DNA of 64,000 nucleotides from Gorillibacterium timonense. GTDB lineage: Bacteria; Bacillota; Bacilli; Paenibacillales; NBRC-103111. The stretch's first letter is position 1; each line of letters starts with the position of its first letter. The position numbers and the translations under genes were made by a program. Positions 52,494 through 61,436 of this stretch are shown piece after piece. The stretch is from contig NZ_LN881724.1 in NCBI RefSeq assembly GCF_001457415.1, positions 1,612,001 through 1,676,000 of the forward strand, given 5' to 3'. The notes below the pieces were generated by a model. It made no database searches, was not told where the DNA came from, and was given only the letters and a program-made list of their open reading frames with translations.

Positions 52494-53108
52494 TTATGAA
52501 AAGAATACGGGTTTATCCAAAACGATCTCTCTCGACTTCGGCATTTCATACGAATAATCAGGTACAAGGTGGAACGAAATCCCGTCCAGCTTGTCCGGCA
52601 GAGGAGGGGAGATGAGAAACCGCAAGGATGCGGAAGCACCAGCGCCTTGATGCCCATAGGAACGGGTCTCATAGTCTTCCGATCCCCGGATTTCCATGCT
52701 AAGTCGAGGGAAGACGGTTATGGATTGATCGTCGGTTTCCGGTAAATAGCTTACCTCAATGTGGGCGTAGCTCACATTCTCATGGTTCATGACATGAGTG
52801 AAAAAGTATTCGCAATCCTCTTGCGCAGTCTTCTTGAGTACGGGAACAATGCCGGTCAGGTTGCCCTCCGTGGAAGGAAATATCATTCTGCGCGAGGAGC
52901 TTTGGAAGGTTTGAAAGAGCCAGCGGATTCGCTCCGGCTGCATCTCAAACCGGTTCGCCCAAGCTTGAATCTGGTCTTCCGGAGGGAAGATGAGCTCACT
53001 GCCTGCCGCTATTTTCCTCGCTTGGATAAGCTCCAGCAGCTTCTCGTCGATCTGCCGGATTTCATCTGAATATTCGTATGGAAAACCGATTAACGTGGAC
53101 CAACTCAT
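52494..53108 (-). CDS. hypothetical protein, 204 residues
   Basis: I do not recognise this family. The N-terminal part (residues 10-60) is helical and contains DEIRQIDEKLLELIQARK, then RFEMQPERIRWLFQTFQ. The C-terminal two thirds are beta-rich without Cys pairs or catalytic motifs (AHIEVSYLP, LSMEIRGSEDYETRSYG, GISFHLVPDY). There is no signal peptide or membrane span. ATG 53108 has AGGAGG 7 bases upstream and is preferred over upstream in-frame starts that overlap nudC. It follows nudC by 13 bases, so it is probably co-transcribed with it. Confidence 0.8.
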   Translation of the reverse strand: MSWSTLIGFPYEYSDEIRQIDEKLLELIQARKIAAGSELIFPPEDQIQAWANRFEMQPERIRWLFQTFQSSSRRMIFPSTEGNLTGIVPVLKKTAQEDCEYFFTHVMNHENVSYAHIEVSYLPETDDQSITVFPRLSMEIRGSEDYETRSYGHQGAGASASLRFLISPPLPDKLDGISFHLVPDYSYEMPKSREIVLDKPVFFS

Positions 53109-53121
53109 GAGCGAACCTCCT

Positions 53122-53988
53122 CTAACTGAATTGATGCGAATACTCATCCTTGAACCAGTCGAGCATCTTGCGAGCGATGCTGACCCGAGGCGGAATATGC
53201 GGCAGATGGTCGGCGTCGAACCAATCCGCCTCGACGATCTCTTCTCCGTCAACCGTGATGTCCCCGCTCTCATAATCGGCAAGAAAGCCGATCATCAGGG
53301 AATGGGGGAATGGCCACTGCTGGCTTCCGAAATAGCGAAGATTGCGAACCTCCACTCCGACTTCCTCGCGGATTTCGCGCTTGACGCCATCCTCCAAGGT
53401 TTCACCCGGTTCTACGTAACCGGAGACAAGACCGAACATCGTTTCGGGAAAATGTCGGGCTCGCGCAAGCAGAACCTGGTTCCCCTTCAGGATGGCGGTG
53501 ATGACGGCGGGAGCCAGCCGGGGGTAGTACGAGATTCCGCAGGAAGGGCAGAGCATGGTATGCTCCTTCTTGGAACGAACGGTTGGAGTGCCGCATGTTC
53601 CACAGAAGCGATGAGTGCGTGCCCATGCGACGATCTGAACCGCTCTGCCGGCCAAATGAAATAGCCCTTCGCTCATTCGTTCATACAAGCCCCTCAAGGC
53701 TTGAAACTGATAAGAAGCAGGGAGTGTGCTAAACTCTCCCGTGAATGGCGCCGTGTAGCAAGGGACCCCCTGCCAAGTGCCTAAATAATGGGTGGTCTCC
53801 TGCGAAATCCCCCAGTCGGTGACCGCTTTGGCACAAGTCGCAAGAGGAAGCTCGACCTTTTCTCCCTTTTCCTGAACCAGCAGCTTGTCCTCATAATAGA
53901 GGAACCATAATGCTTCTGCAGCGCTGTCGTGATCAGGCTCTACCGCAGGTACATAATGATTATAAATGCTTTCTCTTTTCTGTCGAAT
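53122..53988 (-). CDS. nudC: NADH pyrophosphatase NudC, with probable ATT start
   Basis: Hydrolyses NAD(H) and removes NAD caps from RNA. The C-terminal half has a four-Cys zinc ribbon (FCGTCG, LCPSCG), the Nudix box GYVEPGETLEDGVKREIREE and the NudC signature SQQWPFPHS. The frame stays open upstream with the typical NudC N-terminal domain (ALWFLYYEDKLLV, HYLGTWQGVPCY, FSTLPASYQFQALRGLYERM), back to a stop at 54033-54031. No ATG, GTG or TTG occurs between that stop and the N-terminal domain. ATT at 53988, preceded by GAGAGGG, is the best start. Internal TTG 53697 would remove the whole N-terminal domain. Confidence 0.75.
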   Translation of the reverse strand: MRQKRESIYNHYVPAVEPDHDSAAEALWFLYYEDKLLVQEKGEKVELPLATCAKAVTDWGISQETTHYLGTWQGVPCYTAPFTGEFSTLPASYQFQALRGLYERMSEGLFHLAGRAVQIVAWARTHRFCGTCGTPTVRSKKEHTMLCPSCGISYYPRLAPAVITAILKGNQVLLARARHFPETMFGLVSGYVEPGETLEDGVKREIREEVGVEVRNLRYFGSQQWPFPHSLMIGFLADYESGDITVDGEEIVEADWFDADHLPHIPPRVSIARKMLDWFKDEYSHQFS

Positions 53989-54189
53989 GGGAAGGACCCT
54001 CTCTTGAATTACTGGGATTGATGGGCGTGGTTATGAATGGGCTCTCTTCATGGATACGCGATTCTTCAGTTCTGATTATGGGAATCTGACAAAACCCGTT
54101 CATCAAGCGAATGATTCATCAAGAATACCAAATGGATGAGTGATCTTCAAAGCTGATCGAAAATATTTCTGGGTGACAACGTTTCGTCG

Positions 54190-54218
54190 TTGACATTCAT
54201 CCCGTATTCGGGTAAACT
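54190..54218 (+). promoter_or_regulatory. sigma-A promoter of ylxM-ffh
   Basis: -35 TTGACA (54190-54195), a 17-base spacer, -10 TAAACT (54213-54218), 53 bases before ylxM. The rest of the 283-bp spacer back to nudC shows nothing clear. Confidence 0.75.
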
Positions 54219-54271
54219 GTTCAAGGTTAAAGATGTGTAAAGGTTTTTTTCTTTACGGGGAGGTAGTCTGC

Positions 54272-54637
54272 ATGTCCTCGGACAATGTGCTGGAGAAGAC
54301 GACCCGAGTGAATCTGCTGTTTGACTTTTACGGACCCCTGCTCACCGAGAAGCAGCAAACCTTCCTTACCTGTTATTTTCTCGATGATCTCTCCTTGGGC
54401 GAGATCGCCTCGGAATTTGCGATTAGCCGGCAGGCGGTCTATGAGCACATCCGCCGTGCGGAGGCAACGCTGGAATCCTATGAGGAGAAGCTAGGCCTCG
54501 CAGCCAATCACGAGCGGCGAACGGAGCTGCTCGACAGCCTGAAGGAGTCTCTTGCCGTTTGGGACCCCCATGAAGGCGATATGGCTAAGCAGCAGGCTCT
54601 CGCTTGCATCGAGCAATTGGAACAAATCGAAGACTAG
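54272..54637 (+). CDS. ylxM: YlxM family (UPF0122) DNA-binding-like protein
   Basis: 121 residues linked to the SRP pathway; in streptococci YlxM modulates the Ffh-FtsY GTPase cycle. A sigma-70 region 4-like HTH is visible (LLTEKQQTFLTCYFLDDLS, then EIASEFAISRQAVYEHIRRAE), followed by an acidic tail. ATG 54272 follows GGGGAGG; upstream in-frame starts lack a site. It is adjacent to ffh, as in most Firmicutes. Confidence 0.92.
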   Translation: MSSDNVLEKTTRVNLLFDFYGPLLTEKQQTFLTCYFLDDLSLGEIASEFAISRQAVYEHIRRAEATLESYEEKLGLAANHERRTELLDSLKESLAVWDPHEGDMAKQQALACIEQLEQIED

Positions 54638-54707
54638 ACCGTAGTACTTCTATTATAGAGCATGAAGATTCGAGCATGAAGACGAACCCGAAAGAGGAGG
54701 TGTGGCG

Positions 54708-56090
54708 ATGGCGTTTGAAAGTTTGTCCAACCGACTGCAAAATGTGTTCGGCAAGCTCCGCGGGAAAGGCAAGCTCACCGAAGACGATGTGAATGAAGCC
54801 CTCCGCGAAGTGCGTCTGGCCCTCCTGGAAGCGGACGTAAATTTCAAGGTTGTCAAAGAATTGATCGGCAAAATCAAGGAACAGGCCATCGGGCAGGAAG
54901 TCATGAAGAGCTTTACGCCCGGCATGGTCGTCATTGATATCGTCAACAAGGAACTGACCGCTCTCATGGGCGGTACCCAAAGCAAGCTAGCCCGCTCGAA
55001 CCGCCCTCCCACGGTCATCCTGATGGTCGGTTTGCAGGGCGCGGGGAAGACGACGACAACCGGCAAGCTGGCACGGCTTTTGCAAAAGCAGAATCATCGC
55101 CCGCTGCTCGCCGCTTGTGACATCTACCGTCCCGCCGCCATCAAGCAGCTGCAGGTGCTGGGAGAGCAGCTCAAAGTTCCGGTGTTCACGATGGGCGACA
55201 AGACAAGCCCGGTGGAGATCGCGAAGAACGCCTTGCAGCATGCGAAGGACAACGGCAACGATTACTTGATCGTGGATACGGCAGGCCGTCTTCACATCGA
55301 TGAAGCCTTGATGGAAGAATTGAAGGATATCCGGGAGACGATTTCTCCCGATGAAATCCTGCTTGTCGTCGACGCCATGACGGGGCAGGATGCCGTCAAT
55401 GTGGCGGAGAGCTTCAACAAGCAGATGGAGCTGAGCGGCGTCATCCTGACAAAGCTCGACGGAGATACCCGCGGCGGTGCGGCGCTGTCCGTCAAAGCCG
55501 TCACCGGCTGCCCGATCAAGTTCGTCGCAACCGGCGAGAAATCGGATGCGCTGGAGCCGTTCTATCCGGATCGGATGGCTTCGCGGATTCTTGGCATGGG
55601 CGACGTGCTCACCCTGATCGAGAAAGCCCAGGCCGGCATTGACGCCGAGAAGGCGAAGGAGATGGAGCGCAAGATGCGCACCGCCGAGTTCACCTTCGAC
55701 GATCTGATCGACCAGATGGAGCAGGTCAAGAAGATGGGGCCGCTCGATGAGCTCATGAACATGATTCCCGGCATGAGCAAGATGAAGGGCATGCAGGACA
55801 TGAAGGTGGACGACAAGCAGATCGGGCGGGTCACCGCCATCGTCCATTCGATGACCAAGCAGGAGAAGTCGCATCCGGAGCTTCTGAACGCCAGCCGCCG
55901 CAAGCGGATCGCGAGCGGCAGCGGAACGACGATTCAGGAAGTCAACAAGCTGATCAAGCAATTTGACGATATGCGCAAGATGATGAAACAGTTTTCCGGC
56001 ATGATGGGTCCGGGCGGCAAAGGCTTCAAGAACAAGGGCAAAGGCCCGCTCGGCAAGATGGGCAAAAACTTCCGATTCCCCTTCGGCTGA
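54708..56090 (+). CDS. ffh: signal recognition particle protein Ffh
   Basis: SRP54 homologue that binds signal sequences and SRP RNA. 460 residues. The N domain is followed by the G domain (GLQGAGKTTTTGKLARLL, DTAGRLHIDEALM, TKLDGDTRGGAALS). The Met-rich M domain contains the SRP-RNA-binding SRRKRIASGSGT and ends with a Gly/Lys/Met-rich tail. ATG 54708 has AGGAGGTG 5-6 bases upstream. Confidence 0.97.
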   Translation: MAFESLSNRLQNVFGKLRGKGKLTEDDVNEALREVRLALLEADVNFKVVKELIGKIKEQAIGQEVMKSFTPGMVVIDIVNKELTALMGGTQSKLARSNRPPTVILMVGLQGAGKTTTTGKLARLLQKQNHRPLLAACDIYRPAAIKQLQVLGEQLKVPVFTMGDKTSPVEIAKNALQHAKDNGNDYLIVDTAGRLHIDEALMEELKDIRETISPDEILLVVDAMTGQDAVNVAESFNKQMELSGVILTKLDGDTRGGAALSVKAVTGCPIKFVATGEKSDALEPFYPDRMASRILGMGDVLTLIEKAQAGIDAEKAKEMERKMRTAEFTFDDLIDQMEQVKKMGPLDELMNMIPGMSKMKGMQDMKVDDKQIGRVTAIVHSMTKQEKSHPELLNASRRKRIASGSGTTIQEVNKLIKQFDDMRKMMKQFSGMMGPGGKGFKNKGKGPLGKMGKNFRFPFG

Positions 56091-56179
56091 TCACCATCTA
56101 GCTGAACGAGATCGCGTTGGTTACAATTCCGCAGCTTATGCTGCGTCAGGTTATTCTAGTAAGGAGGTGAATTTTAATC

Positions 56180-56452
56180 ATGGCAGTTCGCATTCGCTTG
56201 AAACGTATGGGTGCTCACAAAGCTCCTTTCTACCGCGTTGTTGTCGCTGAATCCCGTTCGCCCCGCGACGGTCGCTTCATCGAAGAAATCGGCACGTACA
56301 ACCCGCTGACGAAACCGGCTACGGTTACCCTTGACGAAGAGAAAGCGCTGAAGTGGCTCCAAACCGGAGCTCAAGCTTCCGATACCGTCCGCAGCCTGTT
56401 CAGCAAGGCTGGCATCATGACGAAATTCCACGAATCCAAACTCCAGAAGTAA
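56180..56452 (+). CDS. rpsP: 30S ribosomal protein S16
   Basis: A 90-residue ribosomal protein beginning [25 protein letters not shown], with [20 protein letters not shown] precedes ATG 56180. A small hairpin CGCAGC-TTAT-GCTGCG lies about 40 bases upstream in the 89-bp spacer after ffh. Confidence 0.97.
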   Translation: MAVRIRLKRMGAHKAPFYRVVVAESRSPRDGRFIEEIGTYNPLTKPATVTLDEEKALKWLQTGAQASDTVRSLFSKAGIMTKFHESKLQK

Positions 56453-56476
56453 CCGTACCCGGTTGGAGGAATGCCC

Positions 56477-56707
56477 ATGAAGGATCTAGTGACCGTGATC
56501 GCGAAAGCGTTGGTTGACCATCCGGAAGATGTGCGTGTGAACGAAGTGGAAGACAAATATGGCATCGTCTACGAGCTGACGGTGAATCCTTCCGATATCG
56601 GCAAGGTCATCGGCAAGCAAGGGCGCATCGCCAAAGCTCTCCGCACGGTCGTCACTTCTGCGGCTGTGAAGGAGAACAAACGCGTGTCTGTGGAGATCAT
56701 ATCCTAA
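56477..56707 (+). CDS. khpA: KH-domain RNA-binding protein KhpA
   Basis: A 76-residue single KH-domain protein (YlqC) that acts with KhpB/Jag in RNA binding linked to cell division and elongation. The KH GXXG loop is in IGKVIGKQGRIAKALRT. ATG 56477 has GGAGG 7 bases upstream; ATG 56471 is too close. It lies between rpsP and rimM as usual. No ylqD-like gene follows; the 125-bp spacer appears non-coding. Confidence 0.95.
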   Translation: MKDLVTVIAKALVDHPEDVRVNEVEDKYGIVYELTVNPSDIGKVIGKQGRIAKALRTVVTSAAVKENKRVSVEIIS

Positions 56708-56832
56708 CGGATAGAGACCCGGACCGCAGCAGCAGGGGAGTCTGTTTCCGGCAAACCGGGCAGGCTCTTTGTCACTTTCTGGCACGACAATCCGGACGGG
56801 TCAAGCTCCGTCCAATCATTCAGGGAGGTTAC

Positions 56833-57348
56833 ATGGAAGAGAAACTGTACAATGTTGGCAAAATCGTCAATACCCACGGCATTCGCGGAGAGCTGAAGCT
56901 GGTCTCGCAGACCGATTTCCCCGATATCCGATTTCAAAATGGGAGCGAGCTCATTCTGCTCGGGCCTTCTGGAGAACAACTTCCCGTGACCGTGGAGTCG
57001 GGACGTCCGCAAAAAAATGTCTGGATGGTCAAATTTAAGGAATTTGCCGACATCAACGCAGCGGAGAAGGTCAAGAACTGGGATGTGAAAGTCCGCGGAG
57101 AAAATCTCGTCGATCTCGAGGACGGGGAATACTACTATCATGAGATCATTGGCTGCCGCGTGTTCACGGAAGAAGAAGAGGATCTCGGCACGATCAAGGA
57201 AATCCTCACGCCGGGAGCCAATGATGTGTGGATTGTAAAGATGCCGAATGGCAAAGAGCTTCTGCTTCCTTACATTGATGAAGTGGTCCTGAGCGTGAAT
57301 GTGGTGGACAAGCGGGTGACCGTTCGTCTCATGGAGGGACTCCTGTAA
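56833..57348 (+). CDS. rimM: ribosome maturation factor RimM
   Basis: Assists assembly of the 30S head domain by binding S19. 171 residues: an N-terminal beta-barrel ([18 protein letters not shown]) and a C-terminal PRC barrel ([27 protein letters not shown]). GGGAGG precedes ATG. It is coupled to trmD. Confidence 0.95.
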   Translation: MEEKLYNVGKIVNTHGIRGELKLVSQTDFPDIRFQNGSELILLGPSGEQLPVTVESGRPQKNVWMVKFKEFADINAAEKVKNWDVKVRGENLVDLEDGEYYYHEIIGCRVFTEEEEDLGTIKEILTPGANDVWIVKMPNGKELLLPYIDEVVLSVNVVDKRVTVRLMEGLL

Positions 57349-57349
57349 G

Positions 57350-58153
57350 ATGAGAATCGACGTACTGACGCTGTTCCCGGAGATGTTCGAGGGCGTCTTC
57401 GGAGCGAGCATACTCGGCAAAGCTCGGGAGAAGGGGCTCGTACAGGTGAACACGGTCAACTTCCGCCGCTATTCGACCAATAAACATAATACCGTAGACG
57501 ATTATCCCTTTGGCGGCGGTGGCGGGATGGTCTTGAAGCCGGAGCCGATCTTTGCGGCAGTGGAGGACTTGCTCGCTCAGAATGCGGATGATCGCGAAGG
57601 GGAGAAGCCCCCCCGCATCATTTTGATGTGTCCGCAGGGAGAGCCCTACACCCAGAGCAAAGCGGAAGAATTCGCCGCCGAGGATCACCTGATCTTTATT
57701 TGCGGCCATTATGAGGGCTATGACGAGCGCATTCGCGAGCATCTGGTGACCGACGAGTTGTCCATTGGAGATTATGTGCTCACCGGGGGAGAGCTGCCGG
57801 CGATGGTCGTGATCGACAGCGTGGTGCGGCTTCAACCGGGAGCGCTTGGCAACGAGACCTCGGCGGTCACGGATTCCTTCAGTACGGGGCTATTGGAATA
57901 TCCCCATTATACGCGTCCAGCCAGCTACCGGGAGTGGAACGTACCGGAGGTCCTGATCTCCGGGCATCACCGGAATATCGATGCCTGGCGGCGAGAGCAA
58001 TCGCTCCGTCGCACTTGGGAGCGGCGTCCCGATTTGCTTCCCTCCGCCGGTCTTACGGCCAAGGAGCAGCAGCTGGTGCGGAAGTGGGAGCAGGAGCGGA
58101 AGCTCACTTCAACGCCAGTTGACACTTCCGATACGGACCGCGAGCACGTGTAA
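57350..58153 (+). CDS. trmD: tRNA (guanine37-N1)-methyltransferase
   Basis: Methylates G37 of tRNAs reading CNN codons, preventing frameshifts. A 267-residue SPOUT enzyme with the trefoil-knot motifs [10 protein letters not shown] and [16 protein letters not shown], and the N-terminal [13 protein letters not shown] 57350 lies one base after the rimM stop. The C-terminal tail (about the last 20 residues) is somewhat longer than usual. Confidence 0.96.
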   Translation: MRIDVLTLFPEMFEGVFGASILGKAREKGLVQVNTVNFRRYSTNKHNTVDDYPFGGGGGMVLKPEPIFAAVEDLLAQNADDREGEKPPRIILMCPQGEPYTQSKAEEFAAEDHLIFICGHYEGYDERIREHLVTDELSIGDYVLTGGELPAMVVIDSVVRLQPGALGNETSAVTDSFSTGLLEYPHYTRPASYREWNVPEVLISGHHRNIDAWRREQSLRRTWERRPDLLPSAGLTAKEQQLVRKWEQERKLTSTPVDTSDTDREHV

Positions 58154-58170
58154 GGGGACCCAAACGTCAA

Positions 58171-58216
58171 CAAGCGGCCGGATGCGGTCATTCGATTCCC
58201 TCCAGCCGCTTGTTTG
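58171..58216 (+). terminator. probable terminator after trmD
   Basis: Stem CAAGCGGC (58171-58178) with GCCGCTTG (58205-58212), then TTTGCG. A moderate tail; separates trmD from the rplS promoter. Confidence 0.55.
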
Positions 58217-58318
58217 CGACGGCTCCACCTTTATCCTGTACATGACTTGACGAGGATTTCTCACCGCTTATCGGTTCCGGCCCCTTTTGACTTTCTATGG
58301 CTTTCTTCGAAGGAAATA

Positions 58319-58347
58319 TTGTCTTTTTCGGGCGGATATGCTATCAT
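58319..58347 (+). promoter_or_regulatory. sigma-A promoter of rplS
   Basis: -35 TTGTCT (58319-58324), a 17-base spacer, extended -10 TGCTATCAT (-10 hexamer TATCAT at 58342-58347). Confidence 0.65.
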
Positions 58348-58353
58348 GATTCG

Positions 58354-58452
58354 TGTTGTGGTTTTTTAATCCGGTGGTCCTCTGCGCCAACACATTTGGA
58401 TATTGACATCTTGGAGAGCGCCATGAACACCTGTGGGGAAGGAGGGAATCCT
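58354..58452 (+). promoter_or_regulatory. rplS 5' leader, possible L19 autoregulatory RNA
   Basis: About 100 transcribed bases precede the rplS GTG. L19 leaders that bind their own protein are known in Firmicutes. Here small complementary segments exist (CCA...TGG at 58388-58400, CACA...TGTG), but I cannot confirm the family fold by eye. Confidence 0.3.
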
Positions 58453-58794
58453 GTGAATTTGATTCAAGAGATTACGAAGGAACAGCTTCGCAAAGACATT
58501 CCGAGCTTTCGCCCTGGCGATACGCTGAAGGTCTACGTGAAGGTTATCGAGGGTTCTCGCGAGCGGGTTCAGCTTTTCGAAGGCGTTGTAATTAAACGCC
58601 GCGGCGGCGGAATCAGCGAAACGTTTACCGTTCGCAAAATCTCCTACGGAGTAGGCGTTGAGCGTACGCTTCCGCTGCACTCCCCGAAGATTGAGAAAAT
58701 TGAAGTGGCTCGCCGCGGTAAAGTCCGCCGTGCGAAACTGTACTACTTGCGCGGCCTGCGCGGTAAAGCAGCTAGAATTCAAGAAATCCGCTAA
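58453..58794 (+). CDS. rplS: 50S ribosomal protein L19
   Basis: 113 residues at the 30S-50S interface. Strong family signature: [42 protein letters not shown] and [14 protein letters not shown] 58453 has AAGGAGGG 7-8 bases upstream. Longer in-frame starts upstream run through the promoter and leader. Confidence 0.96.
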   Translation: MNLIQEITKEQLRKDIPSFRPGDTLKVYVKVIEGSRERVQLFEGVVIKRRGGGISETFTVRKISYGVGVERTLPLHSPKIEKIEVARRGKVRRAKLYYLRGLRGKAARIQEIR

Positions 58795-58801
58795 AACGAC
58801 C

Positions 58802-58833
58802 AAGGGGCTTGTTATTGTAACAAGCCCCTTTTC
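58802..58833 (+). terminator. terminator after rplS
   Basis: Perfect thirteen-base stem AAGGGGCTTGTTA (58802-58814) with TAACAAGCCCCTT (58818-58830) and a three-base loop, then TTCG. Very stable. Confidence 0.85.
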
Positions 58834-58904
58834 GTTGGTAGAAATCCGCACTGGTTAGTCGTAAACGATGACTGCATTCGATGAGGAGAAAGAGAGGCCC
58901 CGCC

Positions 58905-59495
58905 ATGGAGTTGGACGAGAAGGACGAGAATACCCAACCGGTCAAGCCTGCTGCAAAGAGTGAAGTCTGGGAGTGGACCAAGGCCATTCTGATCGCCGTG
59001 GTACTGGTCATCGTCATTCGGGTTTTCATATTCAAGCCGTTTATCGTTGATGGACCTTCGATGCAGCCGAACTTTTTTACCGGCGAACGGCTGATTGTCA
59101 GCGAATGGATCTATCATCTGCGTAAACCCCATCGTGGAGAAGTGGTCGTCTTCCATGCTACCGAGGATAAGGATTATATCAAACGTGTGGTCGCCTTGCC
59201 CGGTGAAACCGTTGCGATCTCCGGAGGCAAGGTGCTTGTTAACGGAGAGCCGTTGGAGGAGCCTTACATAGCCGATGCGGTCAAACGGTACAAAGAAGAG
59301 ACGAATGGCAATTATAATGCGGATTTTCCAGAGGAAACCGTTCCGGAAGGTTCGGTCTTTGTCTTGGGAGATAACCGCGTCGACAGTACGGACAGCCGGA
59401 TTATCGGTCCTGTCAGCTACAAGAAAATTATCGGTCGGGCGGATATCGTCTTCTGGCCTTTGAACAAAATAACGATAGTCAACCATAAGAATTAA
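58905..59495 (+). CDS. lepB: signal peptidase I
   Basis: Removes signal peptides on the outer membrane face. 196 residues: a short cytoplasmic head, one membrane span near 26-47 ([18 protein letters not shown]), catalytic Ser52 in VDGPSMQPN, catalytic Lys93 in [12 protein letters not shown] and the [11 protein letters not shown] box. ATG 58905 has GAGAGG 7 bases upstream. It is located between rplS and rbgA, as in several Firmicutes. Confidence 0.95.
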   Translation: MELDEKDENTQPVKPAAKSEVWEWTKAILIAVVLVIVIRVFIFKPFIVDGPSMQPNFFTGERLIVSEWIYHLRKPHRGEVVVFHATEDKDYIKRVVALPGETVAISGGKVLVNGEPLEEPYIADAVKRYKEETNGNYNADFPEETVPEGSVFVLGDNRVDSTDSRIIGPVSYKKIIGRADIVFWPLNKITIVNHKN

Positions 59496-59548
59496 CCGGA
59501 CAGGCTTGCACATACGCCTTTTCCGGCAGTCAGGGAGAGGTGAACCGC

Positions 59549-60427
59549 TTGACCATTCAATGGTTTCCCGGTCATATGACGCGTGCGCGCCGTCAAATTG
59601 AAGAAAAATTGAAGCTGATCGATCTGGCGATTGAGCTCCTCGATGCCCGTGTTCCTTTGTCGAGCCGCAATCCCATGATCGACCAGATCTTGAAGGGCAA
59701 GCCCCGGCTCGTGCTCTTGAACAAGCAGGACTTGGCCGATCCGAAGACGACCTCCGACTGGGTCGAATACTTCAAGGAGCAAGGGCTTGAAGCATTGCCC
59801 ATCGACGCCAGCAGCGGCACGGGAGTGAGGGAGCTCGTTCCCAAGAGCCGCGCGCTGCTTGCCGAGAAGATCGAAGCCCAACGGGCCAGAGGGGTTAATC
59901 CCCGTTCGGTGCGCGCGCTCATCGTAGGCATCCCCAACGTGGGGAAGTCCACCTTGATCAACCGGCTAGCTGGAAGGAAGGTCGCGATCACCGGAGACAA
60001 ACCCGGTGTAACCAAGGGGCAGCAGTGGATCAAGACCCAGGACGGCCTGGATCTGCTGGATACGCCGGGAATCCTGTGGCCCAAGTTCGAGGATCAAGCG
60101 GTAGGCGTGAGACTGGCGGCGACCGGTGCGATCCGCGATGAGGTGCTGCATGCTCAGGACGTTGTGTTCTATACGCTGAAATATTTGGCTCCGCATTATG
60201 CGGGAGAGTTGAATGAGCGCTATCAGCTCGGGATCGAGCCAGATAAGCTTGATCTGGACAATCCGGACGATGTGGTCGCCCTGATGGAAGGCATCGGCCG
60301 CAAGAGGGGCTGTCTGATCAGCGGAGGCCGTGTCGACCTGGAGAAGGCTTCACAGCTGTTCCTGCGGGATCTGCGCGACGGCAAGCTCGGCCGAATCAGT
60401 CTGGAGCATCCGGGGGAGCTTGGATAA
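59549..60427 (+). CDS. rbgA: ribosome biogenesis GTPase RbgA
   Basis: A circularly permuted GTPase (YlqF) needed for late 50S assembly. 292 residues: it opens [19 protein letters not shown], then G4 LLNKQDL precedes G1 [14 protein letters not shown] and G3 [12 protein letters not shown] 59549 is preferred, with AGAGGTGA 6 bases upstream and the family-invariant start TIQWFPGHM. Confidence 0.96.
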   Translation: MTIQWFPGHMTRARRQIEEKLKLIDLAIELLDARVPLSSRNPMIDQILKGKPRLVLLNKQDLADPKTTSDWVEYFKEQGLEALPIDASSGTGVRELVPKSRALLAEKIEAQRARGVNPRSVRALIVGIPNVGKSTLINRLAGRKVAITGDKPGVTKGQQWIKTQDGLDLLDTPGILWPKFEDQAVGVRLAATGAIRDEVLHAQDVVFYTLKYLAPHYAGELNERYQLGIEPDKLDLDNPDDVVALMEGIGRKRGCLISGGRVDLEKASQLFLRDLRDGKLGRISLEHPGELG

Positions 60428-60448
60428 GCTGAGTTCTTAATAAGAATG

Positions 60449-60502
60449 GCCCGTTTCTCAAGGGCCGCCGATCAGGCGGGCATCCAGGAGGAACGGGCTT
60501 TT
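60449..60502 (+). terminator. terminator after rbgA
   Basis: Stem GCCCGTTTCTC-type (60449-60459) with GAGGAACGGGC (60488-60498), then TTTT. The arms are slightly imperfect and the long loop carries its own GC pairs. Confidence 0.65.
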
Positions 60503-60622
60503 CATTATGTTGGTCGGCTTCTTAGATCGCTTCAAAATCGCGAAGAAGAGCTTCGTTGTTTTCCTGTTATTCATAATGTCTCAATAGATAGCTGCTGAAG
60601 ATAGAGCGTATTGACCGTGTCT

Positions 60623-60655
60623 TTGATATCGTCCAGACTGTTTTTCTAGTATAAT
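60623..60655 (+). promoter_or_regulatory. possible rnhB promoter
   Basis: Consensus -10 TATAAT at 60650-60655. The best -35, TTGATA (60623-60628), is 21 bases away, longer than normal, so the pair is doubtful although the -10 is good. Confidence 0.35.
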
Positions 60656-60710
60656 ACGAGAATCGAAGATTAGGGAACCCTTGCGAATCCCGACAGGAGA
60701 GAACGAGCGA

Positions 60711-61373
60711 ATGAAACGAACGGAAGAGACGACGATCGATCTCTTGGCATACGAAAAGGATTTGTGGAAGCGCGACGACGTTCACCACATTGCTGGAATT
60801 GACGAGGTGGGAAGAGGTTGCTTGTTCGGGGATGTCGTGGCGGCGGCAGTGGTGTTGCCGAAAGGTCTCGTGCTCGAAGGAGTCAATGATTCAAAGAAGC
60901 TGACCGCGAAGAAGCGCGACGAACTGTTTGATTTGATAAGGGAGCAAGCGATTGCCTATGGGATCGCGGCGGTCTCGAGCGAGATCGTCGACCGGATCAA
61001 CATCAAGCAGGCAGCTCGGCTTGCCATGAAGCAAGCTCTGGAGCAGTTGGCACCGCAGCCGGATTATCTTCTCGTCGATGCGGAAAAGGTGGATTCTCCC
61101 TTGCCGCAGCTTGCCATCATTCACGGGGATGCCTGCAGCCAATCGATAGCAGCCGCGTCGATTCTAGCCAAAGTCACACGCGACCGCATGTGCCTCGAAT
61201 GGGATAAGCAGTATCCGGAATACGGAATCGCCGTACATAAAGGCTACGCAACGAAACTGCATCGGGAGCAGTTGAAGGCGTTCGGACCGACCCCGCTTCA
61301 TCGGGTCAGCTTCTTGAAGAACTTGTTTGCGGAGATGGAAGCCGAGCAGCAGGAATTTCAATTGGACCTCTGA
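60711..61373 (+). CDS. rnhB: ribonuclease HII
   Basis: Removes misincorporated ribonucleotides and RNA primers from DNA. 220 residues. The acidic active site is visible in IAGIDEVGRG, NDSKKL, YLLVDAEK and GDACSQSIAAASILAKVTRD. ATG 60711 has AGGAGAG about 9 bases upstream; TTG 60681 adds a head without a site. Confidence 0.95.
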   Translation: MKRTEETTIDLLAYEKDLWKRDDVHHIAGIDEVGRGCLFGDVVAAAVVLPKGLVLEGVNDSKKLTAKKRDELFDLIREQAIAYGIAAVSSEIVDRINIKQAARLAMKQALEQLAPQPDYLLVDAEKVDSPLPQLAIIHGDACSQSIAAASILAKVTRDRMCLEWDKQYPEYGIAVHKGYATKLHREQLKAFGPTPLHRVSFLKNLFAEMEAEQQEFQLDL

Positions 61374-61436
61374 AAAGGGACAGCTTCTGCCGATAACTTA
61401 TCTATCGGACATGATGCGGGAAAGGGGGCGAACGCG

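Noticed and set aside
52990-53080. Chorismate mutase-like helix (DEIRQIDEKLLELIQARK) in the 204-residue protein
   Set aside because: Only the single-helix pattern matches. The conserved Arg/Lys/Glu residues of the following helices are missing and the rest is beta-rich.
53122-53697. nudC as a short gene starting at TTG 53697
   Set aside because: The upstream frame continues with typical NudC N-terminal sequence for about 97 more codons, and 53697 has no good ribosome binding site.
58297-58452. N-terminal extension of L19 starting at 58297
   Set aside because: It would run through a good promoter and leader. L19 proteins start at the GTG with its own AAGGAGGG.
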